Source of the DNA: Nocardioides sp.
GTDB lineage: Bacteria; Actinomycetota; Actinomycetes; Propionibacteriales; Nocardioidaceae
Assembly (NCBI GenBank): GCA_029264225.1
Contig: JARICB010000343.1
Coordinates: forward strand, 1 to 8,220
Reading direction: 5' to 3'
DNA length: 8,220 nt
The notes under the pieces were generated by a model that searched no databases, had not been told where the DNA came from, and was given only the letters and a program-made list of their open reading frames with translations. Every line of letters begins with the position of its first letter. Positions within the stretch are counted from its first letter, which is position 1. The position numbers and the translations under genes are program-made. Positions 1 to 5,805 of the stretch are shown piece after piece.

Positions 1-146
1 TCGAGGAAGGCGCGCAGCCCCCCGAACACCGCGTCGAGGGCGGCGACCACGGCGATCGGCAGGTATCGCTCCAGGCCCAGGGGGACGTCGGGGGCGAAGA
101 CGAGGCCGGCGAGCACGCCGAGCAACAAGCCCAGTGCTGCGATCAC
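1..146 (-). CDS. sbp: Small basic protein Sbp (DUF1290), N-terminal part; runs off the left edge
   Basis: Reading the minus strand from a GTG at 144-146 gives 48 codons beginning (M)IAALGLLLGVLAGLVFAPDV and continuing to a hydrophobic AVVAALDAVFGGLRA stretch. This is the characteristic start of the DUF1290 small basic protein (YlxX in Bacillus), an integral membrane protein of about 110 residues, so roughly half is present. The visible part holds one hydrophobic segment (about residues 2-17), a short polar loop with PDVPLGLERYLP, and the start of a second segment. The GTG overlaps the TGA of the upstream DUF881 gene as GTGA, and an AAAGGG Shine-Dalgarno-like sequence lies 7 nt upstream inside that gene, so translation is probably coupled. 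Its biochemical role is unknown; in actinobacteria it sits between two DUF881 genes, and a second DUF881 gene may follow just outside the window. Confidence 0.85.
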   Translation of the reverse strand, partial: MIAALGLLLGVLAGLVFAPDVPLGLERYLPIAVVAALDAVFGGLRAFL

Positions 147-1033
147 GGCTTGGCCCTTTCGTCGATCGAACGACCACCATCGTCGGTGGTCTTGGTCATG
201 ATGGTGGCTTGCCGCAGGGGCCGCAACGTTGCGGGGGGCAACCGGACATCGTCGACATTCTGCGCCACATACCCGAATCCGAGTTCATCGACGAGCCCGA
301 ACCACGCCAACCCGGAGCTCGATTCGAGCAGACGGGACTGGAGCGTGGCTCGGTCCCCGATGACCCTGATGTCGTAGGGCGGTGTGAGTGGTCGACCGTT
401 GACGTGCACGGCCCGGTTGGTGTTGCGGATGCCGCCGAGGGCGACTATGCGCTGGTCGTTGATCGAGATCGCCTCGGCGCCTGCCTGGAAGAGACCGTTG
501 ACCAGCAGCGCGAGATCTTCGTCGCGCACTTCGTCGTTGACATCGGCATCGGGTGCACTTGTCACCTGGATGCGCACTCCGGGACCACGCACAGCGGCGT
601 AGCCGGTGCGGATCTCGAGGCGACGTTGCCTGCTCTCCACGTCACTCAGTTGCTCTGCACTGGCGGCGTTACTCTCCTCCGCGGCCAGTGTCGCGTCGGT
701 CAGGCTGCTGATCCGGCGCTGCAGACGCGCCACGTTCTTGCGGCCCGACTCGACCTGGCGGATCAGAGTCGCCCTGCCCAGTTCCTCGACGTCGGCATCA
801 CGAGAGGTCTGCACAGCCCCGATCGTGGCCATGGCGCCGAAGAGGGCAACGACCACTGCAGTGCTCCAGATCTTGATCCGCCTCGGGCTGGCGTCGCCCG
901 CTTCGGCTTTGCGAGCCGCGACGTGGGCGTAGTCCTCGTCGAGGGAACGCTCCGTGATCAACGTCAGGAGCGGAGTGGTGACGTGCTGCGGTAGTCGTTC
1001 GCCCGGGCCCGGACGGGCATCCTTGTCGACCAC
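143..1033 (-). CDS. DUF881 family membrane-anchored coiled-coil protein
   Basis: This 296-residue protein has a charged cytoplasmic N-terminus (1-54), one transmembrane helix (about 55-75, IKIWSTAVVVALFGAMATIG), a heptad-like charged region likely to form a coiled coil (about 78-142), and an extracytoplasmic DUF881 domain (about 143-275). The domain is recognised by GYAAVRGPGVRIQV near 144-157 and by LLVNGLFQAGAEAISINDQR near 176-195. The family resembles YlxW of Bacillus and the mycobacterial proteins flanking Sbp; its function is unknown, but its position beside sbp and a phospholipid synthase suggests an envelope role. The start is a GTG at 1031-1033, 2 bp after the stop of the phosphatidyltransferase gene, with GGAG 7 nt upstream. 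Its stop overlaps the start of sbp by 4 bp (GTGA). The length is normal for the family and no key segment is missing. Confidence 0.88.
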   Translation of the reverse strand: MVDKDARPGPGERLPQHVTTPLLTLITERSLDEDYAHVAARKAEAGDASPRRIKIWSTAVVVALFGAMATIGAVQTSRDADVEELGRATLIRQVESGRKNVARLQRRISSLTDATLAAEESNAASAEQLSDVESRQRRLEIRTGYAAVRGPGVRIQVTSAPDADVNDEVRDEDLALLVNGLFQAGAEAISINDQRIVALGGIRNTNRAVHVNGRPLTPPYDIRVIGDRATLQSRLLESSSGLAWFGLVDELGFGYVAQNVDDVRLPPATLRPLRQATIMTKTTDDGGRSIDERAKP

Positions 1034-1035
1034 GC

Positions 1036-1695
1036 TCAGTCTCCGGAGGTGGTCGTCCGGCGCGGCGTGTCATGCAGGAGTGTGCGCACCTGCCAGACGT
1101 AGAGCAGCCCCGCCCACCAATACAGTCCGATACCCCAGATCGCGAACGCCCAACCGAAGACCTCGGCCATTGTCGGCAGCACCCCCACGCCCTCACCGAG
1201 CAACAGCAACGGGAAGGCGTAGAGCAGATTGAAGGTCGCTGCCTTGCCGAGGAAGTGGACGGGCAGTGAGCTGTAGCCGCGAGTCCGCAACAGCGGCACC
1301 AAACCCCACAGCAGCAGGTCTCGCAGCGGCAGGATGATCGCCACCCACCACGGAACGATGTCGCGCAGCGCGAAGCCGATCACCACCGCCAGGATGTAGA
1401 GGCGGTCGGCGACCGGGTCGAGGATCTCGCCGAGGCTGGAGAACTGGTTGAGACGCCGGGCCAGGTAGCCGTCGAGGTAGTCGGTGATCCCCGAGACCAG
1501 GAGCACGACCAGGGCGAGACCATCCGCCTCCGGGCCGAGCAGCAGCCACAGGAAGAGCGGAACCCCGCCCAGACGCGCCATGCTGAGCAGGTTGGGGATC
1601 GTCCATACCCGGGAGTTGCCCGGCTGTTCGATCTGCTCCTGCACTGAATCGCCTACTGTCGCGCTCGTCTGGTCTGGTGGTCGGGACGACCACAC
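1036..1695 (-). CDS. pgsA2: CDP-alcohol phosphatidyltransferase (PgsA2/actinobacterial cardiolipin synthase-like)
   Basis: An integral membrane enzyme that transfers a phosphatidyl group from CDP-diacylglycerol to an alcohol acceptor. The complete CDP-alcohol phosphatidyltransferase signature D(x)2DG(x)2AR(x)8G(x)3D(x)3D is present, at D72, D75, G76, A79, R80, G89, D93 and D97 in the 219-residue form; these residues bind metal and the CDP group. Several hydrophobic segments surround it, for example GVPLFLWLLLG, LYILAVVIGFAL and WWVAIILPLRDLLLWG. The gene order with DUF881 and sbp matches the mycobacterial pgsA2 locus. The acceptor cannot be read from sequence: glycerol-3-phosphate (PGP synthase) is the usual label, but the actinobacterial eukaryotic-type cardiolipin synthase belongs to the same family and is equally possible. 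I prefer the GTG at 1693-1695, which has GGGGGAGG 9 nt upstream and lies 1 bp after the preceding stop. An in-frame start at 1746 would overlap that gene by 50 bp, and a GTG at 1642-1644 is also possible. Confidence 0.87.
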   Translation of the reverse strand: MWSSRPPDQTSATVGDSVQEQIEQPGNSRVWTIPNLLSMARLGGVPLFLWLLLGPEADGLALVVLLVSGITDYLDGYLARRLNQFSSLGEILDPVADRLYILAVVIGFALRDIVPWWVAIILPLRDLLLWGLVPLLRTRGYSSLPVHFLGKAATFNLLYAFPLLLLGEGVGVLPTMAEVFGWAFAIWGIGLYWWAGLLYVWQVRTLLHDTPRRTTTSGD

Positions 1696-1696
1696 C

Positions 1697-2764
1697 TTAG
1701 CGAGCCTCCCCCGCACTTCCGGCCCACTCGTTGTGCGAACCGTCACGGATCTCCCCGACGAGTTCCTCCAGCACGTCCTCCAACGTCACCAGGCCCAGCA
1801 TCTCGCCCTCCCTGGTGACCACCCGCGCCATATGGGCTCCCCTGCGCTGGAGGCTCTCGAGCGCCTCGTGCAGCAGGTCGTCTGGCCCGACGGTGGCGAA
1901 GGGCCGCACCCATTTGTCGTCCACGGGCCGCTCGCGATGCTCCTCGTCACTTTGGAGCACGTCCTTGATGTGCAGGTATCCCACCAGTGTGCCGTCGGCT
2001 GCTTCCACCGGGAAGCGGCTGAAGCCCGTCGTGGCGCACATCGCCTCCACGTCCGCGCCGGTGGATCCTTGAACCACCGTCGAGAGACCCTCCACCTCCA
2101 TCAGCACCGACGTGACGACCTTCTCGGTGAAGCCCAGCGCGCCCGAGAGCCGGTCATACTCGCCAGCCGCGATAATGCCTTCACCGCGCGACTCCTCGAT
2201 CAGCGCAGCCACTTCCTCGCGGGTGAAGCTCGAGCTCACCTCGTCCTTGGGCTCGATGCCGATCAACCGCAGGATCGCGTTGGCAGTGAAGTTGAGGGCC
2301 ACGATGAACGGTTTGAGGGCCATCACGATGAACATGATCGGCGGCCCGAGCACGATCGCTGCGCGGTCGGGACCCGCCAGGGCGATGTTCTTGGGCACCA
2401 TCTCCCCGAGTACGACGTGCAGGTAGACCACCAGCGTCATCGCCACCACGAACGAGACGGGGTGCAGTGCCGCCTGCGGCACTCGAGCAACCTCAAAGAC
2501 CGGCTCAAGCAGGTGCGCCACCGCGGGTTCACCGACTGCACCCAGGCCGAGCGAACACACGGTGATTCCGAGTTGGGCACCGGCCATGACGAGGGAGACC
2601 TGCTCCATCGCTCGCAGCGCCGTCCTGGCTGCCCGTGACCCCTGTTGCGCCCGCGGCTCGATCTGGCTGCGCCGGGCGGAGAGGAGCGCAAACTCCGCGC
2701 CTACGAAGAACGCGTTGAGACCCAGCAGCACGACCGCGACCAGGACACCGGTGAAGTCACCCAT
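1697..2764 (-). CDS. CNNM/CorB-type membrane protein with CBS pair, short form lacking the CorC_HlyC domain
   Basis: A 355-residue protein of the HlyC/CorC (CNNM, UPF0053) family. The CNNM transmembrane domain spans about residues 1-170 and shows three family signatures: NAFFVGAEFALLSARRS (17-33), QLGITVCSLGLGAVGEPA (64-81) and HVVLGEMVPKNIAL (116-129). Two CBS motifs follow, at about 216-270 and 284-340, the second ending GLVTLEDVLEELVGEI. The protein stops about 15 residues after the second CBS motif, so the C-terminal CorC_HlyC domain found in its upstream neighbour is absent. This matches the shorter member of the tandem pair known in mycobacteria (Rv1841c-like), so it looks like a normal short form rather than a truncation. 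Family members transport or regulate divalent cations such as Mg2+, with the CBS pair binding nucleotide. The ATG (2762-2764) has GGAG 7 nt upstream and overlaps the previous gene by 8 bp. The old 'hemolysin' label is not supported by anything here. Confidence 0.88.
   Translation of the reverse strand: MGDFTGVLVAVVLLGLNAFFVGAEFALLSARRSQIEPRAQQGSRAARTALRAMEQVSLVMAGAQLGITVCSLGLGAVGEPAVAHLLEPVFEVARVPQAALHPVSFVVAMTLVVYLHVVLGEMVPKNIALAGPDRAAIVLGPPIMFIVMALKPFIVALNFTANAILRLIGIEPKDEVSSSFTREEVAALIEESRGEGIIAAGEYDRLSGALGFTEKVVTSVLMEVEGLSTVVQGSTGADVEAMCATTGFSRFPVEAADGTLVGYLHIKDVLQSDEEHRERPVDDKWVRPFATVGPDDLLHEALESLQRRGAHMARVVTREGEMLGLVTLEDVLEELVGEIRDGSHNEWAGSAGEAR
1705..1712 (-). promoter_or_regulatory. 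Shine-Dalgarno sequence deciding the phosphatidyltransferase start
   Basis: On the minus strand this reads GGGGGAGG, 9 nt upstream of the GTG at 1693-1695 and inside the last codons of the preceding CNNM gene. It is the strongest purine-rich ribosome binding site near the candidate starts of the phosphatidyltransferase gene. It favours the 1695 start over the longer reading frame beginning at 1746. Confidence 0.55.
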
Positions 2765-4136
2765 TGTTCTGCTCCGTGGTCGTCGGCCCGGTCACGAGCC
2801 TCAACTCGATGCGGTCGACGCGTAGACCCTCCATGGCTTCGACGGTGATCGTCGCCAGGTTCTGCCGTGGCTCCTCGGGGTCGGATCGATCGGGTACGGC
2901 GATTTCGACCCGATCCCCGACCTCGGGGATCTTGCCGAGTGCGTGCATGACCAGCCCTCCCAGGGTGTCGTAGTCGTCGTGCTCCGGCAGTTCCACACCG
3001 GTCGCGTCCTCCACCTCGTCGGGACGCAGGAGCCCCGACAGGGTCCAACTGCCGTCACGGCGCTGGCGGGCCCTGGCCCCGAGCCGGTCGTGCTCGTCGG
3101 AGATGTCACCGACGATCTCCTCGACCACATCCTCGAGCGTCACGATTCCGGCGTGGCCGCCGTACTCGTCCAGCACGATCGCCATCTGGAAACCGTCACC
3201 GCGCAGCAACTCCAGGAGCGGGTCGAGTCGCAGACTGTCGGGGACGACGATCGGTTTCACCATGATGTGGCGGACCCGGGTCGTCGCGCGTTCGTGCACC
3301 GGAAGGGCCACCGCGTGCTTGACGTGGACCGTGCCGACGACCGCATCCTCGGAGTCGAGCACCGGAAAGCGCGAGTTCCCCGTCTGTCGAGCCAGTTCGA
3401 TGACCGTGGACGCGCGATCGGTCTCCTCGACGGTGGTGGTGCGCATCCGCGGGGTCATGATCTCCCCCGCGGTGCGGCTGCCGAACGACGCGCTGCGCTC
3501 CATGAGCCCGGCCGTTTCGGCGTCCAGGGTGCCCTGATCGGCCGAGCGCTGGACGAGCGAGGTCAGCTCCTCGGAGCTGCGCGCCGAGCGCAGTTCTTCC
3601 TGCGGCTCGATGCCGAGGCGACGTACGAGGGTGTTGGCCGACCCGTTGAGTGCGCGGATCGGCCACATGTTGAGCATCGTGAACGCCCGCATGAACCGCT
3701 GAGTCCTCCGAGCGGTGGCAAGGGGCAGGGCCAACGCCACGTTCTTCGGCACCAGCTCGCCGAACAGCATCGTCAGCACCGTGCCGAACGCCAACCCGAT
3801 CCCTACCGCGATCCCCGGAACCCAGCCGACGGGCACCCCGACGGCCTCCAGCGGGCCGTCGACGAGACGCGAGATCGCCGGTTCCGCGAGAAAACCCACC
3901 GCCAGGTTGGTGACGGTAATGCCCACCTGAGCACCCGACAACTGGGTAGAGAGGTTGTGCAGGGCCTCCTGGACGCCGGCCGCCTGCGGATCGCCCTCGG
4001 CCACCGCCCGAGCGACGCTCCCCCGGTCGACCGTCACCAGGGAGAACTCGGCCGCGACGAAGAGTCCACAGATGGCAATCAGGGCCAGCGAGACGAGCAG
4101 AAGCAACCACGGAGTCACGCTCCAGCGTAAGGGCAC
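2757..4136 (-). CDS. CNNM/CorB-type divalent-cation transporter-like protein with CBS pair and CorC_HlyC domain
   Basis: A full-length HlyC/CorC (CNNM) family protein of 459 residues from the GTG at 4134-4136. Domains in order: CNNM transmembrane domain (about 8-180) with CGLFVAAEFSLVTVDR (23-38), GAQVGITVTNLAVGFLAEPA (68-87) and GELVPKNVAL (126-135); CBS1 (about 224-277, beginning GEIMTPR); CBS2 (about 288-344, including the family motif LDEYGGHAGIVTLEDVVEEI at 322-341); and the CorC_HlyC domain (about 359-448). Characterised relatives bind Mg-ATP through the CBS pair and move Mg2+ or related divalent cations. It is the first gene of the leftward block and overlaps its shorter paralogue by 8 bp (ATGGGTGA), which suggests a heteromeric pair. 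The start is uncertain. No good Shine-Dalgarno precedes 4136; a GTG at 4116-4118 has GGAG only 1 nt away; and a TTG at 4218-4220 would add a tail with no family similarity. The two shorter starts fit the usual length of about 455 residues. Confidence 0.88.
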   Translation of the reverse strand: MPLRWSVTPWLLLLVSLALIAICGLFVAAEFSLVTVDRGSVARAVAEGDPQAAGVQEALHNLSTQLSGAQVGITVTNLAVGFLAEPAISRLVDGPLEAVGVPVGWVPGIAVGIGLAFGTVLTMLFGELVPKNVALALPLATARRTQRFMRAFTMLNMWPIRALNGSANTLVRRLGIEPQEELRSARSSEELTSLVQRSADQGTLDAETAGLMERSASFGSRTAGEIMTPRMRTTTVEETDRASTVIELARQTGNSRFPVLDSEDAVVGTVHVKHAVALPVHERATTRVRHIMVKPIVVPDSLRLDPLLELLRGDGFQMAIVLDEYGGHAGIVTLEDVVEEIVGDISDEHDRLGARARQRRDGSWTLSGLLRPDEVEDATGVELPEHDDYDTLGGLVMHALGKIPEVGDRVEIAVPDRSDPEEPRQNLATITVEAMEGLRVDRIELRLVTGPTTTEQNNG

Positions 4137-4175
4137 GTACGCAGCCAACGCACGTTCTGGTGAGCAGACATCACT

Positions 4176-4205
4176 TTGGGTGCGGAACTGCAGACCCCCT
4201 ATCCT
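4176..4205 (+). promoter_or_regulatory. Possible sigma-70-type promoter for the sulfatase gene
   Basis: In the divergent intergenic region, TTGGGT (4176-4181) and TATCCT (4200-4205) are separated by 18 bp. The -10 box keeps TAT and the final T of the consensus, and the -35 box keeps TTG. Transcription would start near 4212, leaving a leader of about 27 nt before the ATG at 4239. The match is moderate. No comparably clear promoter was found for the leftward CNNM operon in the same region. Confidence 0.35.
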
Positions 4206-4238
4206 GCTGGCTCCGACCAAGGCGACACAAGGGACAAG

Positions 4239-5720
4239 ATGCAGGATTGGTTGCGTCGCGGTAGCACCGCGCTGCTCGTGTTGCTACTGGCTGCCGCCGG
4301 GGCCACGTTGGCCGATCAAACCACCGACGTCCCTACCGCAGGTCAGGCATCAGCCCCGGCCCTGGTGGTCGAGGTCCCCGCTTCCGAGCGACCCAACATC
4401 GTTTTCGTGATGGCCGACGACATGCGCGAGGACGATCTGCGCTGGATGCCTCACACCCGTGAACTGATTGCCGAGCGTGGGATCGACCTCTCCGACGCCA
4501 TCTCGCCGCATCCGCTCTGTTGTCCTGCCCGGGCCGAGCTCGTCACCGGGCAATACGCCCAGAACAACGGCGTCCAGCACAACGCCGGCCCCTTCGGAGG
4601 GTTCCAGGCCCTCGACCCCGCGCAGGAGATCAGTGCCTGGTTCAGCCGGGCCGGCTACCAGACCGGTTTCGTCGGAAAGTTCCTCAACGGCTACACCGCG
4701 CGCGACGTCCGACCGGCCGGATGGAGCCGCTGGGATGCCCTCACTGCGGGCGTCTATGACTACTTCGACTTCGCCTTCGACAACGACGGCGCGACCAAGG
4801 TCTTCGAGAACAGCTATGTCACCGAGGTGATCGCCCGGCGGACCAACCAGACCGTGCGCGACTTTGCTCGAGTCGACAAGCCCTTCCTCATCTACTCCTG
4901 GCATCTGGCTCCGCACTACCGCATCAACAAGCAGGGCAAACCGGTGCCGCCACCCTCCGCGCCGGCCGACGCCGGGAGGTTCGCCGACGCCGTACCACCC
5001 TCGTTGGCCAGTCCGTCCTTCAACGAACGCAACGTCACCGACCAGCCTCGACCGTTTCGAAACCGCCGACTGGCTGACGTCGAGAGCATCATTACCGAGC
5101 ACCGTGCCCGACTGCGTTCGCTCCAGTCGATCGACCGGGCCGTGGAGTCACTGGTGGAGACGCTGCGGAGCGTGGGCGAGCTCAACAACACCATCATCGT
5201 CTTCTCCTCCGACAACGGCTACTCGCTCGGCGAGCATCGATTCGTCGGCAAGAACGTGCTGACCCGGGAGGCGCTGCAGGTGCCTCTCCTGGTGCGCGGG
5301 CCGCGCATCGGCAGGGGTTCGGCCTCCGATCTGCCTGTCACCCTGGTCGATCTGCCAGCCACGTTCACCGCACTGGGCGGGGTGGAGGCGGGCTGGCTGC
5401 TGGACGGCACGTCGTTCGCGCCGACCCTGATCGGCCAGGACCAGCCGTTCCGCGACACCACGCTGATCCAGACCGGCGACACCGAGGGCGACGGATGGGC
5501 CTACCGAGGGGTGCGCACGAGCCGCTACCTCTATGGCGTCAACGGCGCCGACGGCTTCCTCTACGACACCCAGTTGGACCCCGACCAGCTGATCAACCGA
5601 TTCATCGACCCCGGCTATGCCGAGATCCGGACCATTCTCGAGCAGCGACGGATGGAGTTGCTCAACTGCCGCGGACCGGCCTGCAACCAGACCTTCGGTG
5701 TGTTGCCCGAGCCCAGCTGA
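4239..5720 (+). CDS. Secreted formylglycine-dependent sulfatase (N-acetylglucosamine-6-sulfatase-like)
   Basis: A 493-residue hydrolase of the type I sulfatase family, expected to cleave sulfate esters outside the membrane. Residues 1 to about 26 form a Sec-type signal: MQDWLRRGST, a hydrophobic core ALLVLLLAAAGATL, then LADQ; no lipobox cysteine is visible. Metal-binding D60-D61 lie in VMADDMREDDLRWMP. The signature PLCCPARAELVTG matches the full sulfatase pattern, with C94 as the cysteine oxidised to formylglycine and R98 in the motif. K147 (GFVGKFLNGY), H226 (SWHLAPHY) and the metal ligands D325-N326 (SSDNGYSLGEH) follow. The CCPxR context and the GKFLNGY segment resemble N-acetylglucosamine-6-sulfatases, but the real substrate is unknown. 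A C477/C482 pair near the C-terminus could form a disulfide. The ATG at 4239 is chosen because it opens the signal peptide and has AAGGGA 4 nt upstream; a frame from 4176 adds 21 polar residues. The formylglycine-generating enzyme must be encoded elsewhere. Confidence 0.9.
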   Translation: MQDWLRRGSTALLVLLLAAAGATLADQTTDVPTAGQASAPALVVEVPASERPNIVFVMADDMREDDLRWMPHTRELIAERGIDLSDAISPHPLCCPARAELVTGQYAQNNGVQHNAGPFGGFQALDPAQEISAWFSRAGYQTGFVGKFLNGYTARDVRPAGWSRWDALTAGVYDYFDFAFDNDGATKVFENSYVTEVIARRTNQTVRDFARVDKPFLIYSWHLAPHYRINKQGKPVPPPSAPADAGRFADAVPPSLASPSFNERNVTDQPRPFRNRRLADVESIITEHRARLRSLQSIDRAVESLVETLRSVGELNNTIIVFSSDNGYSLGEHRFVGKNVLTREALQVPLLVRGPRIGRGSASDLPVTLVDLPATFTALGGVEAGWLLDGTSFAPTLIGQDQPFRDTTLIQTGDTEGDGWAYRGVRTSRYLYGVNGADGFLYDTQLDPDQLINRFIDPGYAEIRTILEQRRMELLNCRGPACNQTFGVLPEPS

Positions 5721-5792
5721 GCTCACCGTGATGTTGATGGTCTGTTGGGGCCATTCACAGGGATTCGGTGCCCACGCACTGCCGTAGCCACC

Positions 5793-5798
5793 TAACCT
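5793..5798 (+). promoter_or_regulatory. -10 element for a probable leaderless DUF1800 transcript
   Basis: TAACCT fits the actinobacterial TANNNT -10 pattern, and its final T lies 8 nt before the GTG at 5806, so transcription would begin at or next to the start codon. No Shine-Dalgarno sequence occurs upstream of that GTG (the preceding bases are pyrimidine-rich), as expected for a leaderless mRNA. The -35 region is poor. An in-frame TAG at 5785-5787 rules out a longer reading frame. Confidence 0.45.
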
Positions 5799-5805
5799 GT
5801 GCCTC

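Noticed and set aside
134..994. Plus-strand open frame of 286 codons
   Set aside because: Antisense to the DUF881 gene, which has a clear family match, SD and operon spacing.
1484..2638. Plus-strand open frame of 384 codons
   Set aside because: It lies antisense to the CNNM short form and the phosphatidyltransferase. Its translation is rich in His, Arg and Asp with no recognisable domain, as expected for a shadow frame of a GC-rich gene.
2943..4130. Plus-strand open frame of 395 codons
   Set aside because: Antisense to the long CNNM gene, whose translation carries clear family motifs; this frame has low-complexity charged composition and no known domain.
4160..4174. Inverted repeat GTGA-N7-TCAC in the divergent intergenic region, considered as a CRP-like operator
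   Set aside because: The half-sites are only 4 bp, the spacing is 7 instead of the 6 of CRP-type sites, and the flanking bases do not extend the symmetry. It could easily be chance.
4350..5102. Minus-strand open frame of 250 codons
   Set aside because: Antisense to the sulfatase catalytic region; no motif and no ribosome binding context.
5721..5805. Intrinsic terminator after the sulfatase gene
   Set aside because: Only short imperfect pairings (such as CTGT/ACAG) are present, with no GC-rich stem and no T-run.
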